NCBI GenBank assembly: GCA_964023205.1
Contig: OZ026848.1
Span: 610,501 to 674,500 of the forward strand
Reading direction: 5' to 3'
Length of the DNA: 64,000 nucleotides
DNA from: Lutraria lutraria
Taxonomy: Eukaryota; Mollusca; Bivalvia; Venerida; Mactridae
Shown: positions 12,933 through 23,478 of the stretch, in pieces
How positions within the stretch are numbered: position 1 is the first letter of the stretch
Layout: each line of letters begins with the position of its first letter
Notes under the pieces: generated by a model
What the model was told of the DNA's origin: nothing
Database searches by the model: none
Seen by the model: only the letters and a program-made list of their open reading frames with translations
Translations under genes and position numbers: made by a program

Positions 12933-15900
12933 TTACAGCATGACAGACAGTAGTGAAAGGGAAACAATAGTGACGTAAGTCCACCATGTTGGCGAAGATG
13001 ATGTACTTCCGGATTTTGAGCTATGCGCATGCGCTTTGTGTACTTGTTGGATATGAACTTGACCCATGATATTGACCGAATCTGGAACGTGTACAAATTC
13101 TGGTTGCTTCGCTTCAATGAACACTTCGTTCGCCCAAAGTTTTTCCCAGAGTTCATCGCCTACTTGTAAACCAGTCGATCTTATGTCGTCAATGTTTAAA
13201 ATCATTTTTGTTTTATATCGGAAAATAGAGGGCCCAACTTTAGCAGTGACATTGGCATCAAAGAATGAATTAGTCTTATGAAGACGATTTGCTGTGTTCA
13301 GCTCAACCTGTAAATAAACGCAATATGAAATAAAATCTACCTTTGGCATATTTACTTGCGCGTCAGTTCATGATAATTAGGAAAAAGAATATGAATTCAC
13401 GAATACGACTGTATAGGACACTTTTGCAGACAAAAAATCTTGTAATATTACTAACAGACGATGCTAATTGAAACATATATGTAGAAATAATACAATTATA
13501 GTCATATAAAAGTGAACAAATATAAATTCCACATATCGATTTCAAGTACATGTACACCAAAACTAATTATAGCTTACCGGACAGAAGCAACCAACATAGT
13601 GAAAACTCTCTTAATACAAATGCATCAGTCTTAGACCCTGGCGATTAAAAAAAAAACGTGAAATAGATGCGTATAGAAATATAATGTGCATGCAACTAAT
13701 TGTCATACCTTGAGAATTAATGGACCATCAGCTACATATTCTTCATAAGCTTCCAGATAACTCTCTACTGAAGCATCGATACGTTTAATTTCATCGCGTG
13801 CTTTCTCAACACCATCTCCACAAACTGAAATGATAAGATATAGTAAAGACTATTCTAAGATACCTGAAATGTATTGTAAGCTTGATACAATCCACAAGCT
13901 TCTTTTGGTTCACTTACTAGATAAAAATTGCTATTCTTTATCCGGTATTTAGCCCAAAATTAACGGCTGTCATCAAATCACGATGCAAAAATAATTTGTC
14001 ATTTAGTCTAGTGGATAGGCCACACAGAGACAAATAATACACAATTTTCCCAGTATCTCCGACGGGAATGTTTACTGAAACATTGAAATTTAGAAGACAA
14101 TTTACAAACCTTCAAAACGAAGACGTTTTTCCAACGTGCAGTTGTGACAAAGAGACTCATACGTTCTACAATATGTGTCTGGGTCTTCTTTCAAACGCTT
14201 GCAATCTGGATCAGTGTGTCTGCGACGTCTGCCTGTAATGCTTTGGCCTTGAGTTTGTGAATTTTGAAATGGAATTTGTTGTTTAGATGCGAATTGACTT
14301 TTTGAGTTTTGAAGTGCTTGTAACTGCTGTTGTTGATGATTTATGTGGTTCGGATGTAATGCCCACTGTCCTTGACCTTGACGTTGAATCTGTTGTGGAA
14401 ATCCCTGACCATTCAATTGCTGGCCTTGGGGAAACTGACCTCCCATATTAAGAGCAAGTTGTTGTTGTTGAATTTGATTAAGTCCAGGAATGTTTTGATT
14501 ATTTGGCATTTGATTGAAAGCTTGCTGCATACGAGAAAATCGTTGCTGTTGCTGCAAGTTTCCATTCATCACTGGAGTTTCTGGGTCATCTGAAACGGTA
14601 AATATGATATAAAGTACGAGAATATGCTATTGTTATAACTAAAAATGCATAATGTTCTGAAACAAATCCTGTGAATTGGTGAAGCGACTGCTAATTATAA
14701 TCCTATATATAACGTTAAATGTGTTACAATTCAATATTTTTTACAGCATTGTAATGATACATCAAATTACATGTTCTTCCTTGATTTCACTTATTTTAGC
14801 CGTGATACAACTTCAAAACGGTGTACAAGTAAAAAAAAAACTATGTAGATATCTGATGTATTAAGTATGCCTACGTACCCATAACCTTTTGGAATGTATT
14901 GAGAACTTTGTTATATACACCAGAAATCTTTTTCTTGAACACCTTCACTCGTTCTCCGACCTGATCCATTACATCCGGCATTTGATCCATAACTCGTGCG
15001 CCATTGTGATTAATTGATTGTAAAAATGGGCGTGAATCCTTCAGCTTACGGGCCAGTAGTTCAGCTAAATTGATTGCATGGTCCTCGTTGTCTGGAAACA
15101 AATCAATAAAACACACAATTGAACTACATGTATATGTTTAATCTTGGACAAAATCATGAACAGTTATACCTGTTTTAGAAAAAATACTGTTGGGATAATG
15201 TTAAAAGCCAGTATAAATACAGGCCCGTAGGAAGCAATTTCATTTTGCTTGGGCTAATTTTAAATTTTATCTGACAACAGGGGAATGAGGGGGTAAAATA
15301 CAGCCCGTCTAATTACCATTACAGCCGGAATTATTGGGGGTATATCCCCCTTCCTAGCGCCTAGCCCGGCCCCATGATAAGGATATAGTTTAGCTTTATC
15401 CAAAGGATAATACAGAATATTTTAAAGCATTATCTAGGCCAGTCTCACCAATTATTATAGTCCCCAACTTCTCTCCAACATCGGGCAAGTTTTTGACATT
15501 GTCAGCTGCTTTCTGTACGTGTAGACTTATTTTCTGTAAAGCACGTTCTGTGTCCATATTTTCATTTAGATCCTCTAAGCTCTGATCTACTTCTGAGTGC
15601 ATGATAGCTTCACTCTGTTCCCTCAAAGTTTCCGGTACACCTGAAGGAATATATATAGATTTCACCCAGTGAGAAATATTGTATTATCTTCAAAGTGCTC
15701 GTGATATTGTCAGTCTTGTTTTTTTATACATCTGTAGATGTTTTAAAGTCTTTTTTATCAAATCACCTATTCTATGATGCACCGCAATATTTTTGGAAAC
15801 TGAACGGAAGTTCAGCTTTCAATGCCCATCTCTCGATCGACGCGCACGGATTTTGATGCGTTTTTCAACATCCGCCATGCAATTGTTAAACCAATAGAAT

Positions 15901-17737
15901 AATATCGGAAGAAGTGCTTTCTATAGGAATAATAAAACCTGCTATTACTGAATGAGTTTATTTTCGTGAGAACTAGATTACTAATTGTAATGATAATATT
16001 TACGTTGTAAAAGTAGTGTTACCTTGTAAAATATCAGTTCTTGCCCTCCTGGCGAAGTTTTTCATGTGTTCGTCCACTTGTCTTGGTGACTTTGTTAAAA
16101 ATTGTAAACCTAGAATTGGGCTTGGGTCGTGGCTGATCGTTTCTGATAGTGGTGGACCCTTGATATGACACTCCGACCGTCTAAAATATAAATGATGTAA
16201 ATACAAGGTAAATAAAAGTGACACACAATTTTAACTTTAGTCTTCCCGATTACCTCCCTTTGGTATAAAATTGATCATAGAAAAAGGAACGCAAATCTTA
16301 TTTGAAAATGAAAGCTACATTTATTTTAATTTACAATATATACCAGCAATATTCATAAATTATTCATTTTTTGGACTTATAACTTTGAACGTATATACAT
16401 GCATCTCATAGGTCACGTGGTAACAGACGAATAGCTCTTAAGGTCACAATGCCTCATATAGCATCATGTGATTTATTAAATTTGTATAAAGCAATAAATA
16501 AATGTATGTGACCACATACATATTGTTCATAGTTCCTTTTATCCTCATGTCCGAGTTTATTCACTCATAGACACCATGTCTTTGATAATATGCCATTTCC
16601 AAAACATATCAGGACATTACTAAAACTTTCACTAACTCACCTATTGTTACATCTATCAATCATACAATCAAGACAATGTTTCTCGAGCAGCGTAATATTC
16701 TCAACACATTCTTGTGCGTACTCTACAAGTAAAGCTCTAACAATCTCTGTACGAGCTAACTCATTGGCCAGTAGTTCAACCACTCGACCCTTTGCTGCCA
16801 CATTCATTACTGAAAACAGAATTAAAAATTTGAGATGTATAGTATAGTTTTATTCAAAAAAATTTGCCTAACATTCTACATTTTTTACATTTGTATCGTA
16901 TATACATTGTCAATGGCATAGAATGATATATATGTAATAATACATTGGATTACACATAATAAACGAGCATCATATAATTTATTCATATAACATTTATCAA
17001 AAAATAATATAGATCTTTATATTGGTTGTATATATTAATTAAATAAACATTCCAAGAAATTTGTCCTTAAAGTCAACAAATAATCTTTTGTGAGAGAGGG
17101 AACAGTTTAATTGAAGTAATAAGTATTTTTTTCTTTTTTCAAAACTTTTATAAATGTAAACTGATAAGTTTTTAATTTCTTTAATATTCTCTGATTTCAA
17201 AAGATCAATAAATTTAACCATGTATCAGGTGTTCATTTAATTTATTTGACAAAAGAATGTATATATAACCATGATTAATCGAAATGTTAATGTCGGGCCC
17301 TTGGGATCATGTTAATTGTCCATAGTTTGAATCTAAGCATGAAACATTTTACACAACGTACTCTTAAAGTGTAATACTTCTCTCCTGGCAATTTTAACTT
17401 GATGAAAGTTTCGTTTAATTCTCACACCACATTGCTATTCATTATCGTATACAAATGTACCCATATATAAAAATAGTTATCTATCAACTCTTCGGTTTGT
17501 TAAATTTGGCATCAAATTCTTGTGAGCAGATTCTGTGTCAATTTTTTTGAAATGACACATTTTTGCCGAAACCTTTGCTTTAAGACAGCAAAAAGTTCAC
17601 TTACAGATCAGATCATCTTTTTCCATTTCATACATTCTTCCGGGAGGTGTCCCGACAGTTGTCGGTACTGTGTTCTGCGCATGCGCAAAAACGGCGCATA
17701 GCAATAAAATCGAAATGGCTGTGCTTGTTGTCAACAT
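12933..17737 (-). CDS. Clusterin-like secreted or membrane-tethered protein (8 coding exons, 611 aa)
   Basis: Exons on the minus strand: 17737-17605, 16809-16641, 16180-16023, 15640-15449, 15091-14879, 14589-14110, 13824-13709 and 13307-12933. All have GT-AG borders and matching phases, and they sum to 1836 nt including the stop. The start codon begins a signal peptide (residues 1-20). Cysteines 79/90/93/98/105 and 418/429/436/439/450 have spacings 11-3-5-7 and 11-7-3-11. Vertebrate clusterin has 11-3-5-8 and 10-7-3-8, in clusters that pair as five antiparallel disulfides. RRRR at 409-412 is a furin-type site between the clusters, as in the clusterin alpha/beta cleavage. NIT at 82 and NCT at 438 are N-glycosylation sequons. 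Residues about 297-405 are Gln/Asn-rich with no vertebrate counterpart. The last 17 residues, after a Ser/Thr-rich stretch, are hydrophobic like a GPI-anchor signal. Vertebrate clusterin is an extracellular chaperone; a similar role here is inference. Overall similarity outside the cysteines is weak. Confidence 0.8.
14110..14589 (-). other. Gln-rich insert, tetra-arginine site and second cysteine cluster of the clusterin-like gene
   Basis: This 480-nt exon encodes residues 289-448 and is the longest in the gene. Roughly the first 115 residues are low-complexity Gln/Asn/Gly/Pro. RRRR follows at 409-412, then the first four cysteines of the second cluster. Placing a disordered insert next to the protease site, in the gap between the two cysteine clusters, should leave the disulfide core intact. 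Confidence 0.75.
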
Positions 17738-17746
17738 CCTGTTTAA
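17605..17746 (-). other. First coding exon of the clusterin-like gene, with signal peptide
   Basis: A pyrimidine-rich acceptor ending in TTTCAG precedes position 17746. Nine untranslated bases lead to the ATG at 17737, so at least one upstream non-coding exon must exist. The first 20 residues are a classic signal peptide: a hydrophobic ILLLCAVFA core followed by AHA before Gln. The exon ends with one base of the next codon at a GTAAGT donor. Confidence 0.8.
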
Positions 17747-18201
17747 CTGAAATAATTACAAAACATTTTTGATATTCAAGTTAAAAGTGTCGGGATAGCG
17801 TTAAGTTTGTTCAACAATATGAGTTTTATTTATAAACAAATACAAAAATTTTATTATTGATTCCTGAAACGTCTTGAAGAATCAAACCGTATTTAATACC
17901 ATAGTCGATTTAATAATAGCAAGCCATTTCTAATTTCTAAAGTAAGAAATAATACATATTTGGTATAGATATTTGCCATGAAATGGACCCATTTGATTTT
18001 TACCTCCATTTAATTTCTGAGATACTGCGAATAGTTGTGTACATTGAGTGTACAAAATTGATTCCAATAGCGATAGAATGACAGGGTCAATTGTTCATCC
18101 TGATCTATCCTATTAGTGTCCTATATCCAAGAGAAAGGGGCGTATTTAATTTATTAGAAGTGATTTTACAATCATTTATTTTTATTCACAACAAACAACT
18201 C

Positions 18202-18372
18202 CAGTCAAACATGTGTAAGCGGCCACCTTCGAATAAAAATCACCCTGAATAAATATCATTCTTAAAAGGTCGACATTGATTGTCTAAAACAAAATGATCT
18301 TCGAATAAAGACCAGCTGTCAAAATACGTATTTTGTCTTTCACAGGGTGGTCTTTAATCACAAGTTTGACTG
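18202..18372. mobile_element. Tc1/mariner-type MITE, family 2, copy 1
   Basis: It begins CAGTCAAACATGTG and ends CACAAGTTTGACTG next to TA. Inside are GAATAAA/GGCCAC words shared with 52243-52421 and 54357-54535. Confidence 0.6.
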
Positions 18373-18664
18373 TACAATTGTTCATTCATAGATAAGGACC
18401 TATTTATATAGGCTCGTTATATATATTACTAAGTCTTCCTTAGTGTATAGGGTGCACATAATTTTCCTATTAATTTTGTTTCAAGAAATACGAAAATGTA
18501 GCAAATTAGGTATCAACTAGTTATTGTAGTAAGTGTATTATACATTATATTTAATCAGGGACTCTACATTGCATATTGTATTCAATGTACAAGTTGCTAT
18601 GTACTGAAGCACAAACGTGTCTGATACATGTACTAACATACGATTATTATTTACATATACATAC

Positions 18665-18720
18665 CTTTATTTGAAACACTTTGTGCGAAGTTCTCAGACT
18701 GAGCACTATTTTTCAAGCGG
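18665..18720 (-). other. Candidate 5' non-coding exon of the clusterin-like gene
   Basis: A GTATGT donor follows position 18665 on the minus strand. It is about 0.9 kb upstream of the acceptor before the first coding exon. The upstream edge is arbitrary because no clear TATA box or initiator was found. It is only one possible partner for the acceptor at 17746. Confidence 0.25.
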
Positions 18721-19891
18721 ACATTAGTACAACAAAAACAAATAGTTCACCAATGTCTCTATAATTCCTATCCAGAAAAAAGTACATGTATATCCAAACT
18801 ATAATAATACAACTTAAGTTCATGTACCTCACGCGATTTGTATATTCCTTCAATTAATTTCAAAGTTTACTATTCAATTATAAGTTTACATATATTATAT
18901 ATATTTATATATCAATTACCGAACCAAATTTAATCAAACTTTAATTTACTCTTGTTATCGATTTGTTTGTGCGTGATGCGTATTGACCAAACGTCATCGA
19001 TATGCCCCGGGGGCGCGGAAGAAATAGTATAATAATATTTTTCAACCAAACAGAAAGTTTCAAATCGTATAAACCTGACATGAGTGAATCATAGTTGAAA
19101 TACACAGTAAATAAATTCAAACTTAAATTGAATCACTTCCGACTGGTAATATCTGACTAATTAGGCTTGAGCGAATTGCGATTTATGTATATGAATATAT
19201 ACTTTTTTAATAGTGTAACTCATAATATCATTATATACCACACTCCAGTGAATTTCAGGGCGACATAAACACACCATTTAATGGTCATAATTACTAATGA
19301 AATGTAAGGATCGAATTTAATAATACACAACATGTGTGGTCAAACTGAAGTCATTTTCTTAACTGCGTACTTCGTCCTTACATCGTGTCAGGCGTTTGAT
19401 CAACTGTTAAAATGTTTTCAGGATTTCGGATCATTAGGCCCCATTTAACTTACTATCTCAAAATGGGGCAGACAAATATTGGAAATGTTACAATCTTTAT
19501 AGGTTTCCATGGTAGAAAATGATTTACCATAAGATTTTTGGGGAAAGAAACCAATGATATTCCTTCGAGTATTTTCCCGTGAAATTAACATTGAAGTCAA
19601 TGGGAGTAGGTCATTTTCAAAGACTACAGAAAAAGAAAAAAATCCATTCAAACGAAAACCCAAGGTAGAAAGATGCAATAGTACATTGTCTACCTAATTT
19701 GATAAAGAAATGTATAGATCACCGCTAAATATCTAAAAAATTAATAGTTTTTACCATTTTACATAGGACTAATAAAACTAGATGTTTCCAAAATATGTCC
19801 GCTCCATTTTTAGATAATGATTTGGGCATTAGGTTGTCAGAATTCGTTTAGAAAACGGTTTAGTTTAACAACATATACAGTACATTATAAT

Positions 19892-20386
19892 CAGTGTGGA
19901 CCTCTCATGAGCATCATCCCTTCAACAGCTGCACAATTTTACTATAAGTATTAGTTAAAGGGGTATACCCTACAACTTGGTGCATATAGAATCAAGGCAA
20001 AATGATGATAAATTAGAAGCTTGTAAAGAAAAAAGCCGACAAAGAAAGTTTCAGCCATAAAAAAATAAAATCACAAAAAATATTAGTTTCCATAAAAGAT
20101 CGGAAACTCTTTGGAATTTGTTGAACAATTTTTGGGTGGAAGTGATTTATTATTCATAGCTATGATTTTGCGGCTAGTACCTTACCTAGTCATTTTATGA
20201 CCCAAGTTCTTCTTGTAATTATCCATTATATATTGTTTTACATATACATCTAACACATGTTTACACTTTCACAAAATGTTTGTCAGTTGTAGGGTATGCC
20301 CCTTTAAACCTCTCTACAGCAACGACCTCTCAACAACAGCATTTTGCTTCTACCAAGGGATGTTGTTTTAGAGAGGTTGCATAGTA
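19892..20386. mobile_element. MITE family 1, copy A, split by a nested element
   Basis: The left part (19892-19958) and right part (20304-20386) together match the other family-1 copies: a CAGTGTGGACCTCTC start, CTTCAACAGC, AACCTCTCTACAGCAACGAC, then AGAGAGGTTGCAT. They are separated exactly by the element at 19959-20303. Confidence 0.75.
19959..20303. mobile_element. piggyBac-like MITE (345 bp, TTAA target duplication)
   Basis: TIRs are AGGGGTATACCCTACAACT at the left and the reverse complement of AGGGGCATACCCTACAACT at the right, with one mismatch in 19. The element is flanked on both sides by TTAA (19955-19958 and 20304-20307), which is present once in uninterrupted family-1 copies such as 59100-59277. 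It has no coding capacity. TTAA duplication is the hallmark of piggyBac-type transposition. Confidence 0.85.
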
Positions 20387-21177
20387 TACTATAGTACTAG
20401 TATTGTACGTTTCATGTCAGACCTGATTATAAGATTTAACTTTACAGCATTCGAGTAAACACAAGTTATCCAAAGATACCCGTGAAGTTTACTACGAGTA
20501 GTATGACATTTTGTCTCCAGTTTTACAGTTTTATTCAAACAAACTGACCGTCATTATGTCATTTATTCACAGTGAAATGCCATTTTCGAACGCTTAGAAG
20601 TACTTTTTTCAAAACAGATTTCATAAATAAATGCTGTTCATCATAATAAACAGAGGAAATGGCATTTTCAATGCATAGGGCTAAATTTGGTGTTTTGCTA
20701 GCTTGAGTCACAACTACAAGATTTTAGAATTATTTTATTTCTCACATAGACATCATCAGGAGTTAACAGAATGACAATTTAGGCAATACTATACGGTGAA
20801 CTTGATAAGGCCACTGTTCTTTCATTTCTCGAACCTGTGTGATTCTGACGGTATACTCTTGCCATAATACAACTTTAGGGTGATGTTGTCTGATAGATTT
20901 CATCCATGTATCTCATCATGTTATGTTGCTTGGATTGCAGTTTATATAGATCTCGTATGCGTTCAATAAAAGTTTAAATGTCTTTTCTTTCTTTTCCCTC
21001 CCCCTACCCTTTGTTGTTTTTTTTTCAAAGGAATCTTGAGAAACGAAAAACTTATAAAACAGTGGCCTTGTAAGATAAAATAACATGATTAAAATATGAA
21101 AAAATCAGACATGACATACATCTACTATTAAATTGTTAACTTCAACAAACAAAACACTTGTCAAGGAAATAAAATCA

Positions 21178-21463
21178 TAGTTCCCGCATCGACCGTATTT
21201 ACCTCTCTTGGCGGCCATCGTAATTATGCTTAATAAAACGATCAGAAAAGTAGTTATTAAACAACTAAATGTATAAAAGATAACTTAATCATGAAGTTGT
21301 GAACACCATAAGCACATCAGATTTAAGAAAATGTAGTTGTAACACATGAATATCCTACATTTAGAATAATTATCAAAACAAAAATATAAATATCCAATGC
21401 AATCCAAATTTGCCATAAAAGATGGCCGCCAAGGGAGGTAAATATTGTAGAAATGGGAACTAT
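21178..21463. mobile_element. Long-TIR MITE, family 6, copy 1
   Basis: About 43-bp terminal inverted repeats: TAGTTCCCGCATCGACCG, TATTTACCTCTCTTGGCGGC at the left, and GCCGCCAAGGGAGGTAAATA, TTGTAGAAATGGGAACTA at the right. No coding capacity. Confidence 0.75.
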
Positions 21464-22380
21464 ATAAAGTCATTTTAATAGAACACATATCACCATAAAA
21501 AATCAAAGTACTAACAGTACTCATGGAGACTAAAATTTCATAAACGTGCACCGTCTTACAACTCAACATGGTGAATGTAGAAAAACGGTAACTAATTTGG
21601 TCCGCATCAAATTCATTTACACCAAGAGAGAGTTAATGCTATGGAAAGCACAACGTTCAGTTTCCAACAATTACAAAATATAGTATCTTGTTCTTAATTG
21701 TTTCATATTGTCAATTTGTTTCGAGTGACCTGTAGCTCCCTCAGAGAAAACAAATTTATAAAATTACCTTAAGGGGATGATGAACAGTACTTGTTATGAC
21801 TTCAATAATCTGGATGTCTGCAACATTAACTCAACTAATAATAAACTACCTGTAAAAATGTATCTTTCACCCAGTGGTGGAAAATACTAATCTAAAATAT
21901 TAGGTTTGATTATAAGTTTGAGTCATCATGGGCTTGGTTGAATCCAGTATAACTTAAAAAGCAAATATATACAGAACACATATGAAGTAAAATCTGGACT
22001 TGAAAACGAGTTTTTATGCAATGTAAATTAAATAACTGTTCAGTTCAATTTTTATTCAAATAGGGCTGCATTTATAGTTAAAGCAACGCAGAGATATATG
22101 CAAGTAAAAAAAAGCCTAACTTCTGTATGTTACCACAGACTTAGAATACAATATATGTCTCTGATGTTATTAAATTAAACCTCATAATCATAACATGGTT
22201 AGTATATAATATATAATGTATAATATGAAAATAAACACATAATTAAAATAGCAAATTTCACCATACAGACATAAATTAATATTAAAGTTTCATGATAATT
22301 ACCAAAGCATCACAACAAATATACACAAAACTATAACAATGTCACATAATTAAGCTAATGTACAGTTAAAGCTCAATACA

Positions 22381-22711
22381 TAGTTCCCACATCTACAATA
22401 TTTACCTCCCTTGTTTTAAATTGGCAGCCATCTTGAAACGAAAATTTGACAAGCATTGTAAGAAGATATTAATAGTCTTGTTTTGAAAACTTTAAATATA
22501 AGATATTCATGTAATTATGACAACTATATTTTCTTAAACCTCACATGTGCTTAATGTATTTTTTACAACTGCATGATTAAGTTATCTTTTATAAACTCAG
22601 AATTGTATAATAAATAACTTTGCTTGGGGGGGTCTATTGCAATAAGAAATTTGCCTTTTGAGATGACCAGAAATTCAAAAAAAGGAGGTAAATATTGTAG
22701 ATGTGGGAAAT
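22381..22711. mobile_element. Long-TIR MITE, family 6, copy 2
   Basis: It has the same TIR (TAGTTCCCACATCTACAATA at the left, TATTGTAGATGTGGGAAATA at the right). The interior is shared with copy 1 but in the opposite orientation, e.g. GATTAAGTTATCTTTTATAA versus TTATAAAAGATAACTTAATC-like sequence. Confidence 0.7.
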
Positions 22712-22779
22712 ATGTATATTAGGTAAAGTATTAGAAGACAAGGAATAACATGGGGTCATTTCTTCTTTGTATTGAAATA

Positions 22780-23130
22780 CGGTAATACCTGTGTTAGAGT
22801 CCACCTCCGAATTAAGGCCACTGTGTGAATAAAGGCCATTTTTTATAAAATATAATGTATTATATGGAGCTAAATGTCACCTCTGAATAAAGGCCACTTG
22901 TCAATAAATGATGTATTTTGTCTTTCCCAAGGGTGGCCTTTGTTCACAGGTTTAACTTTGTTGACACCTCCAAATAAAAGCCACCTAGTGAAAAAACATG
23001 AAGGCAATTCTTTGAAAACCTTCATTCATTGTTAATAACAAACTAACTTCAGTATAAAGACCTGTGACATGTCAATAAAGGTAAAATTTTCTGTCTCAAG
23101 AGTCAGGTCTTTGTTTGAAGTTTTGACTAT
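22780..23130. mobile_element. Degenerate MITE family 2 sequence, probably two fused copies
   Basis: Repeated AATAAAGGCCAC, GTCAATAAA, TTTTGTCT and GGTGGCCTTTGTTCACAGG words match 52243-52421. The ends are eroded. Confidence 0.45.
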
Positions 23131-23478
23131 TAATGTGTATGGAATATGAAAAAAAGGAAGTCTTTATATTAACTGGGTACTTGGTATTTAAATGTGTATT
23201 GATAAGCCATTAGAATGTATATACCAATTAAAAGTTCACACAGATATTTTCACAACATATTCTATATGTCTTTAATTTTGATTCTGGATTAGTTTTTTTT
23301 ACATTACATGTAGTCATTATGAAAACTTTCTAACAATAGATGTTAGTAAACAATCTATTTATGGAGAATTTTCAATATCTACACTTGACATTGATAAAAG
23401 GTAAAACTCCAAATTATGGCAATTCAGAGTCAATCAATGTTATATCTGTAGTGACATAGCAACACAAGCCCGACGTTA

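Larger units (their letters stand above)
17747..23478. other. Intergenic stretch dense in small transposons
   Basis: No coding exon was found. It holds MITE copies at 18202-18372, 19892-20386 (with a nested element), 21178-21463, 22381-22711 and 22780-23130, plus a dispersed repeat at about 21495-21670. Its lower end must contain the 3' UTR of the pseudokinase receptor. Confidence 0.55.

Noticed and set aside
15205..15378. Small element with GGCCCGTAGGAAG and CTTCCTAGCGCCTAGCCC ends in a clusterin-gene intron
   Set aside because: The arms are short and imperfect and no flanking duplication could be defined.
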